A stretch of 64,000 nt of DNA from Candidimonas humi (GTDB lineage Bacteria > Pseudomonadota > Gammaproteobacteria > Burkholderiales > Burkholderiaceae_B): assembly GCF_019166065.1 (NCBI RefSeq), contig NZ_JAHTBN010000004.1, forward strand, positions 1 to 64,000, written 5' to 3'. Shown here piece after piece: positions 29,828 to 39,335 of this stretch. Position 1 is the first letter of the stretch. Each line of letters starts with the position of its first letter. The notes beneath the pieces were generated by a model. The model saw nothing but the letters and a program-made list of their open reading frames with translations, made no database searches and was not told the DNA's origin. The position numbers were made by a program, and so were the translations under genes.

Positions 29828-30188
29828 CCGCCGGGGCTGCCCTGCGGAGTTCCGATGCTCGGCAGACTCGCCTGCGCTTCGGTCTCCTCCGGGGTCCCCG
29901 GCTCACGATGCGGCATGCGATGACTGCTCACGACGCGGCATGTGATAACTGTTCACGCCGCGGCATGCGATAACTGCTCTCGTCGTGACTTGTAATAACT
30001 GCTTCAGCCGCGCCGTCGGCGGACCGGGCAAGGTGTTTATAGCGGCTGTTTGTGATGGCTGCTTGTTTTCCGGCCGGTGAGTGGGGTGTGGCGTGCGCAG
30101 GCCAAAGCCCTGGTCGTAGTCGAAGGCGGTTTTGGGCCGCCGTCCGTGGTGTTGCGGGTGTGGGGACCGGGCCCCGGGCCCCACGTTT
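29828..30188. repeat. four 25 bp degenerate tandem units in an otherwise empty gap
   Basis: Units start at 29910, 29935, 29960 and 29985 and end at 30009. They share GCGGCATG and ATAACTG cores, and the fourth is the most diverged. The rest of the 407 bp gap between ridA and hemL, two convergent genes, shows no gene and no clear terminator. Confidence 0.8.
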
Positions 30189-31466
30189 CTACAGCTTGGC
30201 GAAAGCCTGCTCGGCCGCGTCCAGCGTGGCCTGGATGACGGCGTCGTCGTGCGTCGCCGAGACGAAGCCCGCCTCGAAGGCGGAGGGCGCGAAGTGCACG
30301 CCTTTGATCAGCATGGCGTGGAAGAATTTCTTGAAGCGTTCCACGTTGCAGGCCGAGACTTCCGCGAGGCTGGTGGGGACTTGCTCGCTGAAGTAGATGC
30401 CGAACATGCCGCCGATGTGGTCGGCGCTGAAGGCTATGCCGGCGGCGCGGGCGCGTTCGGTCAGGCCCTGCGCCAGCTTGGCCGTTTGCGCCGACAGGTG
30501 CTCGTAGAAGCCCGGGGCCGACAGCAGGCGCAGCGTCGCCAGGCCGGCTGCCACGGCCACGGGGTTGCCCGAGAGCGTGCCCGCCTGGTAGACGCCGCCC
30601 AGCGGGGCGATGTGTTCCATGATGTCGGCGCGCCCGCCGAAGGCGCCCACGGGCATGCCGCCGCCTATCACCTTGGCCAGCGTGGTCAGGTCGGGCCGGA
30701 TGCCGGTCAGGCCTTGCACGCCTTGCGGGCCGACGCGAAAGCCGGTCATCACTTCGTCGAAGATCAGCAGCGCGCCGTACTGCGTGCAGAGTTCGCGCAG
30801 GCCCTGGAGAAAGCCGGGGGCGGGCTTGATCAGGTTCATATTGCCCGCCACGGGCTCGACGATGATGCAGGCGATGTCCTTGCCTTCTTTCTCGAAGGCG
30901 GCGCGCACGGCGTCGAGCTTGTTGTATTCCAGCACCAGCGTGTGCTGGACGAATTCCGGCGGCACGCCGGCCGAGGTGGGCGTGCCGAAGGTCAGAAGGC
31001 CCGAGCCGGCCTTGACCAGCAGGCTGTCGGCGTGGCCGTGGTAGCAGCCTTCGAACTTGACGATCTTGGACCGCCCCGTCACGCCGCGCGCCAGGCGGAT
31101 GGCGGTCATGGTGGCTTCGGTGCCGGAGCTCACCAGGCGCAGCTTGTCTATGGACGGGAGGCGGGCGGCGATGGCCTCGGCGATTTCGATTTCGGATTCG
31201 GTGGGCGTGCCGAAGGACAGGCCGCCGACGGCGGCTTCCTGCACTGCGCGCACGACTTCCGGATGCGCATGGCCGAGGATCGCCGGGCCCCACGAGCCGA
31301 TGTAGTCGATGTAGCGGACGTCGTCGGCGTCCCACATGTAGGGGCCCTGGGCGCGCTTGATGAAGCGCGGCGCCCCGCCCACTGAGCGGAAGGCGCGTAC
31401 CGGGGAATTGACGCCGCCCGGAATGGTCTGGCAGGCACGTTCGAACAGTTCGGGATTACGGGACAT
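30189..31466 (-). CDS. hemL: glutamate-1-semialdehyde 2,1-aminomutase
   Basis: A 425-residue PLP enzyme that makes 5-aminolevulinate for heme from glutamate-1-semialdehyde (the C5 pathway). Signatures are [15 protein letters not shown] at the N terminus, [38 protein letters not shown], and [12 protein letters not shown]. The PLP lysine lies in [18 protein letters not shown]. Length and order of motifs are standard. It is followed after 47 bp by the thiE-thiD pair on the same strand, though they serve different cofactors. Confidence 0.97.
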   Translation of the reverse strand: MSRNPELFERACQTIPGGVNSPVRAFRSVGGAPRFIKRAQGPYMWDADDVRYIDYIGSWGPAILGHAHPEVVRAVQEAAVGGLSFGTPTESEIEIAEAIAARLPSIDKLRLVSSGTEATMTAIRLARGVTGRSKIVKFEGCYHGHADSLLVKAGSGLLTFGTPTSAGVPPEFVQHTLVLEYNKLDAVRAAFEKEGKDIACIIVEPVAGNMNLIKPAPGFLQGLRELCTQYGALLIFDEVMTGFRVGPQGVQGLTGIRPDLTTLAKVIGGGMPVGAFGGRADIMEHIAPLGGVYQAGTLSGNPVAVAAGLATLRLLSAPGFYEHLSAQTAKLAQGLTERARAAGIAFSADHIGGMFGIYFSEQVPTSLAEVSACNVERFKKFFHAMLIKGVHFAPSAFEAGFVSATHDDAVIQATLDAAEQAFAKL

Positions 31467-31513
31467 GATGTGGCTCTGTGTAGCGATGTGGGATTCTGGA
31501 TGGAGAGGCCGCC

Positions 31514-32167
31514 CTAGGCGTCGAACAGCGCGCGGCAGCGGGCCGCGGCGTCGCGGATGTCGGCGGCGGCGAACAGGCCGCTGATCAGGGCGATGCTGTC
31601 GGCGCCGGCGGCGATGACCGGCGCGGCGTTGGACGGGTCCAGGCCGCCTATGGCCACCACGGCGGGCCGGGTCGCGGCGCCGGCGGCTTCGGCCAGTTCG
31701 CGGCCGCGGCGGATGTGATCCAGGGTGGCGCGCACCGCCTGCGGCTTGACCGTGGACGGATAGACGGCGCCGAAGGCGATATAGTCGGCGCCGGCTTCCA
31801 GCGCCTGGCTGGCCAGGGCGGGCTCGTTATAGCAGGAGCAGCCTATGATGGCCTGCGGGCCGAGCGCCAGGCGGGCCTCGCGGACGTTGCCGTCCTCGCG
31901 CCCCAGGTGTGCGCCGTCGGCGCCGACCTCGGCGGCCACGCGCCAGTCGTCGTTGACGATGAATACGATGCCCAGTTCCGTGCACAGGGTGCGCAAGGCC
32001 CGGGCCTGCGCCAGCCTGTCGGGCGCACTGCCGGTCTTGCGGCGCCACTGCAGCGCGCGCATGCCGCCGTCGCCGGCGGCCCGCACCGCGTCGAGCAGGC
32101 GCGGGGTGTCGTCCCATTCGGGAGTTATGCCATACAGGCCGCGGGGAAAGCGCAGCCCGGCCGTCAT
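31514..32167 (-). CDS. thiE: thiamine-phosphate synthase
   Basis: A 217-residue TIM-barrel enzyme joining the pyrimidine diphosphate and thiazole phosphate to give thiamine monophosphate. Motifs are [11 protein letters not shown] at the start, [30 protein letters not shown] with the Mg-binding aspartates, and the phosphate-binding [16 protein letters not shown]. Its ATG overlaps the stop of the ThiD-like gene by four bases, so the two are translated together. The thiC and thiG genes are not in this window. Confidence 0.95.
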   Translation of the reverse strand: MTAGLRFPRGLYGITPEWDDTPRLLDAVRAAGDGGMRALQWRRKTGSAPDRLAQARALRTLCTELGIVFIVNDDWRVAAEVGADGAHLGREDGNVREARLALGPQAIIGCSCYNEPALASQALEAGADYIAFGAVYPSTVKPQAVRATLDHIRRGRELAEAAGAATRPAVVAIGGLDPSNAAPVIAAGADSIALISGLFAAADIRDAAARCRALFDA

Positions 32168-32964
32168 GCGAGGCTCCGGCGGATCAATCGCTGCCCCATG
32201 CCGGGCTGGAACGAGGCCGCCGACAGCGCGGCCGCCTGTTCGATCGCGGCGGGAACGGCCTCGGCGACGCCGCGGCCGCGGGCCAGTTGGCCGGCGATGG
32301 CACAGGCCAGGGGCCCGCCGGCGTCGTGCACGCGGGCGGCGGGCGCGGCCCAGGGCCAGCTATGGGTTTCGTTGCGCTGGCCCTGCAGCAGGTATGAAGA
32401 CAGCCCGGGGCGCATGGGGGTGGCCGTGGTCAGCACCCAGCGGGCCCCGTATTGCAGCAGCGCGTGGGCCGCCGAACCGCCTTCGACTTCGGGCAGCAAG
32501 CCTTCGGCCTGCCATTGCAGCAGCAACTGGTGCTCGACGATGGCAATGTCGGTCTGGGGCAGCAGCAGTTCGAAGGTCGCGCCCAGGGCTTCTTCGGGGT
32601 CGCTGTCTTCGAGCACCGCGGCGCCGGGCATCGCGCCCAGGTGCAGAACCAGGGGGACTTTGCTGTAGTCGGCGGCGATCTGCGCCACCACGCTGGCCGA
32701 TTCGGCGGTGTACAGCGGGCCGATCTTGATGGCCTGCACCGCCATGTCCTCGAGCAGGCAGCGGGCCTGGTCGTCGATGGTTTCGGGCGCGACGGGCTGG
32801 ATGTCTTCGACGCTGGCCGTGTCCTGCACGTGCAGGGCCGTTACAGTGCTCAGCGCGTGGCAGCCCAGGGCGGCGCAAGTAACCGCATCGGCAGGCAGGC
32901 TACCTGCCCCGCTGGGGTCGAAAGGACCGAAAATAAGGACTAACGGGGGATTGGTTTCTGGCAC
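32164..32964 (-). CDS. thiD: ThiD-like hydroxymethylpyrimidine kinase family protein, altered active site
   Basis: About 266 residues from a GTG at 32964 (upstream codons to 33063 are in frame but unlike ThiD and lie in the divergent promoter). Overall alignment to ThiD is good: LVLIFGPFDPSGAGSLPAD at the N terminus, VTALHVQDTASVEDIQPV, and KIGPLYTAESASVVAQI. Two key sites differ from the canonical kinase: the usual SGGAGIQAD is shortened to SGAGSLPAD, and the anion-hole/catalytic GTGC motif reads DAGG (in RVHDAGGPLACAI). It is fused by overlap to thiE, so a thiamine role is still likely. It may have changed activity or act as a partner. Confidence 0.8.
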   Translation of the reverse strand: MPETNPPLVLIFGPFDPSGAGSLPADAVTCAALGCHALSTVTALHVQDTASVEDIQPVAPETIDDQARCLLEDMAVQAIKIGPLYTAESASVVAQIAADYSKVPLVLHLGAMPGAAVLEDSDPEEALGATFELLLPQTDIAIVEHQLLLQWQAEGLLPEVEGGSAAHALLQYGARWVLTTATPMRPGLSSYLLQGQRNETHSWPWAAPAARVHDAGGPLACAIAGQLARGRGVAEAVPAAIEQAAALSAASFQPGMGQRLIRRSLA

Positions 32965-33134
32965 GGAGCGACGGATTGCGGAAATGGGCGGAAATCTTTG
33001 GTTATGATCGCAGAAATTGCGGTTGCGGACCGGACGTCTTGTCGAATGGCCCGCCGACCCCATTCTAATCTAACGGACCGGGTTTGCCGGGCGCCATTGC
33101 GCCCGGGCCTTCGGTCTTCTGTGGGTAACATAAT

Positions 33135-33299
33135 ATGCGAACTTGGATGTGTTTGATTTGCGGCTGGATCTATGATGAAGAGGCCGGCCTGCCCGAAGAG
33201 GGCATAGCCCCGGGCACGCGCTGGGAAGACGTGCCGCCGAACTGGGTCTGCCCGGAATGCGGCGCGCGCAAAGAGGATTTCGAACTGATCGAAGTCTGA
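33135..33299 (+). CDS. rubA: rubredoxin
   Basis: A 54-residue one-iron electron carrier. Two iron-binding pairs are present, CLICG near residue 6 and CPECG near residue 39, with the family GWIYDEEAGLPEEGI and PPNWVCPECGARKEDFE. It may pass electrons to an alkane or other oxygenase, or serve in oxidative-stress defence; no partner reductase is next to it. It is divergent from thiD-thiE across 170 bp and upstream of yqgE, an arrangement seen in related genomes. Confidence 0.95.
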   Translation: MRTWMCLICGWIYDEEAGLPEEGIAPGTRWEDVPPNWVCPECGARKEDFELIEV

Positions 33300-33490
33300 T
33301 CCCGGCAGGCGCCCGGCGCGGCGGCCGTTCCGCTGTGTCGGGCCGCAATCTGCCCCGTTCGCAGTCCTGCGGCTTGTCCTCGTGTCGCGTGCCGCCCTGG
33401 GCGAGCCTCCACGGGCGTGGTTCGAAAACTGGAAACCGGCTGAAAGTGCGGGTAAAAAGGTAAAGCAGGCAAAAACCAGGAGCAAGGACC

Positions 33491-34084
33491 ATGGAAACCT
33501 CCGCCACGCAGTCCCACAGCGGCAACAGCGTCGACCTGTCGCGCCAATTCCTGGTCGCCATGCCGGGAATGGTTCATGGCAATCTCGCCGATACCGTCAT
33601 CTATGTCTGCGAGCACACCGAGCACGGGGCCCTCGGCCTGGTGATCAACCGGCCGACCGATCTCACCGTCGGCAATCTGCTCGAGCGCATCGATCTCGAT
33701 CTTTCGCTCGAGATCGGGCCGGTCAAGGACGCGCCGGTCTTTTTCGGCGGCCCGGTGCAGACCGATCGCGGTTTCGTGCTGCACGCGCCGGCCGGCGACT
33801 ACGGTTCCAGCATCCGGCTGGGCGAAATGGCCCTGACCACCTCGCGCGACGTGCTGCAGGATGTCGCGCAGGGGCACGGGCCCGCGCACTTGCTGGTCAC
33901 CTTGGGATATGCCGGCTGGGGGGCCGGCCAGCTCGAAAGCGAAATGGCGCAGAATGCCTGGCTGAACGTGCAGGCCGTCGAAAGCATCCTGTTCGACACG
34001 GCGCCTGAAAACCGCTACGAGGCCGCCATGCGCTTGCTGGGCATAGACCCGATCATGCTGGCCGGCGGCGCCGGCCATGATTGA
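33491..34084 (+). CDS. YqgE/AlgH family protein (UPF0301)
   Basis: A 197-residue protein of the DUF179 family, whose biochemical role is not established. Signatures are [55 protein letters not shown] and [16 protein letters not shown]. An AGGAG site precedes the ATG. It overlaps ruvX by eight bases, the usual pairing with the Holliday junction resolvase homologue. Confidence 0.95.
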   Translation: METSATQSHSGNSVDLSRQFLVAMPGMVHGNLADTVIYVCEHTEHGALGLVINRPTDLTVGNLLERIDLDLSLEIGPVKDAPVFFGGPVQTDRGFVLHAPAGDYGSSIRLGEMALTTSRDVLQDVAQGHGPAHLLVTLGYAGWGAGQLESEMAQNAWLNVQAVESILFDTAPENRYEAAMRLLGIDPIMLAGGAGHD

Positions 34085-34475
34085 CGAAACCCTGCTGGCC
34101 TTCGACTACGGTACCCGCAAGATCGGCGTCGCGATCGGCAACACCCTGACCCGCCAGGCCCGGCCGCTGGAAATCCTCGCGCCGGTCACGCGCGAGCAGC
34201 GCTTCGCCGCGATCGGCCGCCTGTTGCAGGAATGGCGGCCCGACCGGGTGGTCGTCGGCCTGCCGCTCACCCCAGAAGGCGGCGATCAGTACGCGACCAT
34301 GCGCTGCCGCCGCTTCGCCAACCAATTGCACGGGCGCTACGGCTTGAAGGTGGAATTGGTCGACGAACGCGGTTCCAGCGTCGAGGCGCAGGCCATACTC
34401 GGCACCAACGAGCCCGACGACGCGGTGGCGGCCGCCGTCATCCTGCAGCGCTATCTCGACGCGCTGGGCGCTTGA
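34077..34475 (+). CDS. ruvX: RuvX/YqgF putative Holliday junction resolvase
   Basis: A 132-residue RNase H-like protein. Motifs are [17 protein letters not shown] at the start, [27 protein letters not shown] and a final acidic [17 protein letters not shown], giving the usual acidic triad. E. coli YqgF takes part in 16S/23S pre-rRNA processing or junction resolution; which applies here cannot be told. It overlaps yqgE at its start. Confidence 0.95.
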   Translation: MIDETLLAFDYGTRKIGVAIGNTLTRQARPLEILAPVTREQRFAAIGRLLQEWRPDRVVVGLPLTPEGGDQYATMRCRRFANQLHGRYGLKVELVDERGSSVEAQAILGTNEPDDAVAAAVILQRYLDALGA

Positions 34476-34569
34476 GCGCGGTCCGTCCGCGGCGGCTGCG
34501 CCAGGCGGCCGGGCGCTTTTATCGAATATCATTGCGCGACATTGTTTTCGACTTTTCGCGAGAGGCTGC

Positions 34570-35331
34570 TTGAGAATCCTGTTGTTCGCGCTGCGCGCGC
34601 CCTGTGTCGCCATCTGGATCGTGCTGGGCCTGCTTACCGTGGTTTGCGTGTTTCCCTGGCTGTCGCTGAGCGCCCGCGGGGCGGTCAACAGCCGCTGGTC
34701 GCGCATCCTGATGCGCCTGTGCGGCGTGGGTGTACGGATCTGCGGGCAACCGGTGCGCGGCGCGCCGGTGCTGTGGGTGGCCAACCATGTCTCGTGGGTC
34801 GATATCTTCGTGCTCAACAGCGTGCGCTGTACAGCCTTCGTCGCCAAGAGCGACATCCGCCGCTGGCCGGTGCTGGGCTGGCTGGTGGCCGGGGCGGGCA
34901 CGGTATTCATAGAGCGCGGCCAGCGCCAGGCCATCCGGGCCGTGGGCCTGCAGATGGCCGAGCGCTTCCGCCGCGGCGAAGTGGTGGGCCTGTTTCCCGA
35001 AGGCACGACCTCGCCGGGCTTCGATGTGGGGCCGTTTCATTCCAGCCTGTTCGAGGCGGCCATCCAGGCCGGCGTGGACGTGCAGCCGGTGGCGCTGCGC
35101 TTCCTGCACCACGGCCGGCGCAGCGACCTCGCGGCCTTCGTAGGCGAGCAGAACCTGATCCAGAACCTGTGGTGCCTGCTGGGCGCCACGGGCATAGCGG
35201 TCGAGGCGGAATTCCTCGCGCCGCTGTCCAACGAAGACTGCCGGGCGCGCGGGCGCGCCAGCACGGCCGCGCGCGTGCATGGCGCGATCCGCGGGGCAGT
35301 GGTGGCGGCACGAGAGCCGGCGGCGGCCTGA
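34570..35331 (+). CDS. plsC: 1-acyl-sn-glycerol-3-phosphate acyltransferase
   Basis: A 253-residue inner-membrane PlsC-family acyltransferase that makes phosphatidic acid or a related acylated lipid. The start is TTG at 34570, supported by a GAGAGG site and by the N-terminal membrane helix (LRAPCVAIWIVLGLLTVVCV); no ATG precedes the domain. The catalytic HX4D motif is NHVSWVD, the glycerol-phosphate site is FPEGTTS, and VFIERGQRQ lies between them. It follows ruvX after 94 bp and converges with apaH. An ornithine-lipid (OlsA-type) role is a less likely alternative. Confidence 0.92.
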   Translation: MRILLFALRAPCVAIWIVLGLLTVVCVFPWLSLSARGAVNSRWSRILMRLCGVGVRICGQPVRGAPVLWVANHVSWVDIFVLNSVRCTAFVAKSDIRRWPVLGWLVAGAGTVFIERGQRQAIRAVGLQMAERFRRGEVVGLFPEGTTSPGFDVGPFHSSLFEAAIQAGVDVQPVALRFLHHGRRSDLAAFVGEQNLIQNLWCLLGATGIAVEAEFLAPLSNEDCRARGRASTAARVHGAIRGAVVAAREPAAA

Positions 35332-35352
35332 TACCCATCCGCAGCCAAAAAT

Positions 35353-35379
35353 ATAAAAATTCACACGCGGGATTTTTAT
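35353..35379. terminator. AT-rich hairpin between convergent plsC and apaH
   Basis: A perfect 8 bp stem ATAAAAAT/ATTTTTAT around an 11 bp loop lies 22 bp after the plsC stop. The stem is weak, so it may be only a marginal bidirectional terminator. Confidence 0.35.
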
Positions 35380-35495
35380 CTCTTTGAAAGCCGATTGGTA
35401 TGAGGCGGCGTCTGCGGCCTGGCGTCGCGGGCCATGGACGCGGCCTGGCATGGGCCTGCCGGCGAAGATAGCAACTGCCCGGCCCTGTCTTTGAA

Positions 35496-36419
35496 TCAGT
35501 CGCTGGCGGGCTTGCGGTATTGCGTGCAGGACACCTGCACCAGGCGCCGGTCGCGCAGCCGCAGCGCGCTCAGCTTGCCGCCCCACACGCAGCCAGTGTC
35601 CAGGCAGATGACATCGGGCCGCAGCAGCAGGCCCAGCGCCGACCAATGGCCGAACACCACGGTGTCTTGCGCGGCGATGGCGCGGTTCGGGACATCGAAC
35701 CAGGGCACCAGGCCCGCCTCGGAAGTCGGCGGGCCCTTGTGCGACAGTTCCATGTGGCCTTGCGCGTCGCACATGCGCATGCGCGTCAGCGCATTGATGA
35801 TGACCCGCATGCGCTTGCCGCCGTGATAGTCGTCCTTCCATTGCACCGGCCGGTTGCCGTACATTTTTTCCAGCCGCGCCCGCCAGTCGGGGCCGCGCAG
35901 TGCCTGCTCGACCTCGGCCGCCAGGGCCAGCGTCTGCGGCACGTCCCAGCAGGGCAGCACGCCGGCGTGCACCAGCAGATGATGCCCTTCGTAGTGCGCC
36001 AGCGGGCGATGCCGCAGCCAGTCGATCAATTCCGCGGCGTCGGGTGCGGCCAGCACGTCGTCCAGCGTGTCGGACTTGCCGGCGGGGCGTATGCCCGCCG
36101 CCACGGCCAGCAGGTGCAGGTCGTGGTTGCCGAGCACGGCCACGGCGCGATCGCCCAGGCTCTTGACGCGCCGCAAGGCGGCGAGCGAGTCCGGCCCGCG
36201 ATTGACGAGGTCGCCGGCGAACCAGTAGCGGGCCGTGGCATCGCCGGCTATTTCGGGATGGTCCAGCAATTGGGCCAGCGGCGCGCTGCAGCCCTGCAGG
36301 TCGCCGATGACCCAGATGTCGCCGCGGCCCGCAGCCGCCCCGATGTTCCGCTGCGCGGCGGCGCTGGTGTCGGAGATTGCGGTGTGTGCTTCGGACGGCC
36401 CGAGGGCCATGTTCGTCAT
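35496..36419 (-). CDS. apaH: symmetrical diadenosine tetraphosphatase
   Basis: A 307-residue metallophosphoesterase that splits Ap4A into two ADP. The metal-binding motifs are in order: [22 protein letters not shown], then HAGVLPCWD and [10 protein letters not shown]. The ATG at 36419 overlaps the lptG stop (ATGA). The first 30 residues are an extra Ala/Ser-rich leader relative to E. coli ApaH. Ap4A rises in heat and oxidative stress, and ApaH also removes Np4 caps from RNA. Coupling to an LPS transport gene is unusual and probably reflects transcript sharing only. Confidence 0.95.
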   Translation of the reverse strand: MTNMALGPSEAHTAISDTSAAAQRNIGAAAGRGDIWVIGDLQGCSAPLAQLLDHPEIAGDATARYWFAGDLVNRGPDSLAALRRVKSLGDRAVAVLGNHDLHLLAVAAGIRPAGKSDTLDDVLAAPDAAELIDWLRHRPLAHYEGHHLLVHAGVLPCWDVPQTLALAAEVEQALRGPDWRARLEKMYGNRPVQWKDDYHGGKRMRVIINALTRMRMCDAQGHMELSHKGPPTSEAGLVPWFDVPNRAIAAQDTVVFGHWSALGLLLRPDVICLDTGCVWGGKLSALRLRDRRLVQVSCTQYRKPASD

Positions 36420-37594
36420 GCCGGCCTCTTGCTCCAGGGCCAGCGCGTCTCGGAGAAACGGCGTACCTGGTGCTGGTTTTCCATGAAGATCAGGGTGCCC
36501 AGGGCCATGCACAGCACCACCAGGTCGGGCACCAGCGCCGTGACCCATGGCGCCCATTTGCTGAGCATGCCGACGTTCAGGGCGAGCTGGTTGAGCATGA
36601 AGAAGCCCACGCCCAGCAATATGCCGATGAATACCTTGCTGCCCACGCTGCCGCGGCGCGTCTGCATGAAGCCTATGGGCGCGGCGATGGTGATCATGAC
36701 CAGCAAGGTGAATGGGTAGGCGATCTTGCGCCATAGCGCCACCACCTGCCTGTCGGTCTGCAGCTTGTTGGCGTCCAGGTACTTGATGTAGTCGATGAGG
36801 TCCTGGATCGACATGCGCTCCGGCGTGAGGATGCGCGCGATCAGGCGCTCGGGAGTCAGCGTGGTCCTGAACGAGGCCTCGGGCAGGGTCTTGATATGCA
36901 CCAGCGGCGTGGTGGGCTGCACCGCATCGGCCAGCGCACTGCGCGCGGCGGGGTCTATGGTCGATTCGGTGATGTGTTCCAGCACCAGGTGGCCGTCGCT
37001 GAAATGGCCGTCCTGGGCCTGCGTGAAGGAGCTCAGTTCCTGGCCCTTGCGAAACTGGTACAGCGTGACGCCGGCCACGCCGCCGCTGGCCAGCAGCCGC
37101 GAGATATTGATGACGCGGGTGCCGCCGTCGGGCATCGGCTCCTTGAACCAGTAGCCGCTATTGAGGCGGCCGCCCTCGGCCCTGCCCAGCAGCGCCAGGT
37201 TGGCCTCGCTGGACTTGATTTCGGCCGCCGGCGTGACGACCTCGGACAGGACGAAGGCGCCGACCACCAGGGGTATGGTGATGATCCAGAGCATGGACAG
37301 CATCTTCATGCCGCTGACCCCGGAGACCCGCAGGATCACCAGTTCGTTGCGCTGGGCCAGGCCGGCCAGCGCCAGCACTGCGCCGATCAGCAGCCCGATG
37401 GGCAGCAGGTCGTAGAGCCGGGTCGGCAGTTCCAGGGCCTGCAGGTAGAACAGGCTGAGCAGCGTGAATTTGGGGCCGACGTTGTCCAGGTCATCGATCA
37501 GCGCGAAAAAGGTGAACAGGCCCACCAGGGCGATCAGTACGACGGCGCTGGAGCGATATATTTCGCTGGCTAGGTAACGGCGGGCGGTGCGCAT
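36416..37594 (-). CDS. lptG: LPS export ABC transporter permease LptG
   Basis: A 392-residue inner-membrane permease of the LptB2FGC complex that extracts lipopolysaccharide. Six membrane spans flank a periplasmic beta-jellyroll (about residues 125-265). The N terminus [20 protein letters not shown], the [16 protein letters not shown] coupling helix that contacts LptB, and the late [20 protein letters not shown] and [20 protein letters not shown] are typical of LptG. lptF, normally its immediate upstream partner, is not adjacent; mtgA is found there. The gene's 3' end overlaps apaH. Confidence 0.93.
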   Translation of the reverse strand: MRTARRYLASEIYRSSAVVLIALVGLFTFFALIDDLDNVGPKFTLLSLFYLQALELPTRLYDLLPIGLLIGAVLALAGLAQRNELVILRVSGVSGMKMLSMLWIITIPLVVGAFVLSEVVTPAAEIKSSEANLALLGRAEGGRLNSGYWFKEPMPDGGTRVINISRLLASGGVAGVTLYQFRKGQELSSFTQAQDGHFSDGHLVLEHITESTIDPAARSALADAVQPTTPLVHIKTLPEASFRTTLTPERLIARILTPERMSIQDLIDYIKYLDANKLQTDRQVVALWRKIAYPFTLLVMITIAAPIGFMQTRRGSVGSKVFIGILLGVGFFMLNQLALNVGMLSKWAPWVTALVPDLVVLCMALGTLIFMENQHQVRRFSETRWPWSKRPA

Positions 37595-37715
37595 CGTGGC
37601 GGCTATGTTTCCTGTGCGTAAATGGGGGCGGGTGTCGCGATACCCGCAAGCTTAACAAAACCCGGCCGCCGGCGGCATCGGCCCGGACGCATTGATCCGG
37701 CCCGCGCCGGCGGCC

Positions 37716-38447
37716 TCAGGAATTGTCGGGCAGGTCGACCAGGCGCATGCGCCGCTCCACGACGTGGGCGCGGCCCCTCAGGTAGGCCGTGTCGCGATGG
37801 TGGTCGTAATAGTCCGGCCGGGGCAGCATTGCCGCCAGCCTGGCCGCCTGGTAGCTGTTGAGCATGCGGGCATTCACATGATAGTAGTGTTTGGCCGCCG
37901 CTTCGGCGCCGAAGACGTTGGTGCCCCATTGCGCCAGGTTCAGGTAGAGCTCGAGTATGCGCTGCTTGCTCATGACGAGTTCCAGCATATAGGCCAGCAC
38001 CAGCTCCTGGGCCTTGCGCAGGTACGAGCGCGAATCGGACAGGAACAGGTTCTTGGCCAGTTGCTGCGTGATGGTGGAGCCGCCGCGCCGCCGGTGCGTG
38101 CCCATTTCTTCCTGCTTGAGGTTGTACGCCCAGGCCTGGCGGATGGCGTCCCATTCGACGCCGTCGTGGCCCGTGAAATTCGAATCCTCCGAGGCGATCA
38201 CGGCGCGCTTGAGCGCGGTGCTGATCTGCCCGTAGGGCACCCAGCGGTGCTGCAGGCTGGCATGCGGATCGGCGGCGCGCAGTTGCGCCAGGGTGGCGGT
38301 CATGAACGCACTGCTGTCCGGGTTCTGGTATTTGTACCAGACGATCATGGCGAACAGGCCCAATTCGTACAGCAGCAGCACGCACACGGCTATCGCCAGG
38401 AGCGATCCCGGCATGCTGCGTCGTTTCGGTTTGCGTCTGCCGCCCAT
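37716..38447 (-). CDS. mtgA: monofunctional biosynthetic peptidoglycan transglycosylase
   Basis: A 243-residue family 51 glycosyltransferase that polymerises glycan strands from lipid II. After a basic tail comes one membrane anchor (SLLAIAVCVLLLYELGLFAM). The conserved motifs are VIASEDSNFTGHDGVEWDAI (first catalytic Glu), RRGGSTITQQLAKNLFLS, RKAQELVLAYMLE and KQRILELYLNLAQWG. There is no transpeptidase domain, which separates it from class A PBPs. It lies directly after aroE on the same strand, the common order in betaproteobacteria. A fragment of the palindromic repeat sits between the two. Confidence 0.96.
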   Translation of the reverse strand: MGGRRKPKRRSMPGSLLAIAVCVLLLYELGLFAMIVWYKYQNPDSSAFMTATLAQLRAADPHASLQHRWVPYGQISTALKRAVIASEDSNFTGHDGVEWDAIRQAWAYNLKQEEMGTHRRRGGSTITQQLAKNLFLSDSRSYLRKAQELVLAYMLELVMSKQRILELYLNLAQWGTNVFGAEAAAKHYYHVNARMLNSYQAARLAAMLPRPDYYDHHRDTAYLRGRAHVVERRMRLVDLPDNS

Positions 38448-38454
38448 GGCTCTC

Positions 38455-38466
38455 AGGGCCTGTTCA
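38455..38466. repeat. 12 bp match to the end of the 270 bp element
   Basis: AGGGCCTGTTCA is identical to the outer end of the palindromic element at 2104. Its last three bases are the aroE stop codon read on the minus strand. Alone it is short, but the position at a stop codon repeats that seen at ctpA and aroQ. Confidence 0.4.
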
Positions 38467-39318
38467 TGACGGCGGGGCAGCGCGGTGCAGTTCCTGGCGC
38501 AATGCCGCCAGGGTGGCGGCCACCTCGGGCTGTACGCCGTGCCAGATGACGAAACTGGCCGCTGCCTGGCCGACCAGCATGCCCAGTCCGTCGGCCAGCA
38601 GCGTCGCGCCCTGGCCGCGAGCCTGCTGCAGGAAGGCGGTGGGCAGGGCGCCGTACATCATGTCGTAGGCAAGCGCGCCGGGGGCGTAAAGCCCGTCGGG
38701 CAGAGCCAGGCCGCCGCCGCCCAGGCTGCTGGAGGTGGCGTTGATGATCGCGTCCCATTGTCCATCGCGCGCGTCCAACTCGTCCAGCCCGCCCGCCGTC
38801 AGCCGCGCGGCGTGCTGCGGCAGTTCCTTGGCCATGCGGGCGCGCAGTTCGCCGGCGCGCAGCGGGTTGCGATTGGCTATGTGCAACCGGGCGCAACCCG
38901 TTTCCAGCAGCGGCGCCAGCACGCCGCGGGCCGCGCCGCCGGCTCCCAGCAATAGCACCCGGCGCTCGCGCAACCCGACGCCAATACGCTCGATATCGCC
39001 CACCAGGCCCACGCCGTCGGTATTGCAGCCGTGCAGCAGCCCGTCCTCCATCCACAAGGTGTTGACCGCGCCGGCCAGCCGCGCGCGCGCGCTGAGGCGG
39101 TCCGCCATGCGCCAGGCGGCTTCCTTGAAAGGCACCGTCACGTTCAGGCCGAGCCCGCCTTGCTCGAAGAAACCGCGTACCGTGTCGGCGTAGTTTTCTT
39201 CGGCGGCCTGTATACGTCCGTATTCCAGTGCGATGCCGGTCTGCATGGCAAAGTGCTGGTGTATGAACGGCGAGCGGCTGTGCCCTACGGGGTTGCCGAT
39301 GACGGCATAGCGTTTCAT
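38464..39318 (-). CDS. aroE: shikimate dehydrogenase
   Basis: A 284-residue NADP-dependent enzyme reducing 3-dehydroshikimate to shikimate. Signatures are KRYAVIGNPVGHSRSPFIHQ, LGLNVTVPFKEAAWRMADRL with the catalytic lysine, NTDGVGLVGDIER with the catalytic aspartate, and the cofactor motif LLGAGGAARGVLAPL. ATG 39318 is chosen; a GTG seven codons earlier overlaps the stop of the TonB-like gene and is a possible alternative. aroQ, the previous pathway step, lies 6 kb away. The stop codon is part of a repeat fragment. Confidence 0.95.
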   Translation of the reverse strand: MKRYAVIGNPVGHSRSPFIHQHFAMQTGIALEYGRIQAAEENYADTVRGFFEQGGLGLNVTVPFKEAAWRMADRLSARARLAGAVNTLWMEDGLLHGCNTDGVGLVGDIERIGVGLRERRVLLLGAGGAARGVLAPLLETGCARLHIANRNPLRAGELRARMAKELPQHAARLTAGGLDELDARDGQWDAIINATSSSLGGGGLALPDGLYAPGALAYDMMYGALPTAFLQQARGQGATLLADGLGMLVGQAAASFVIWHGVQPEVAATLAALRQELHRAAPPS

Positions 39319-39335
39319 TGCGGCGGGGGCGGGCT

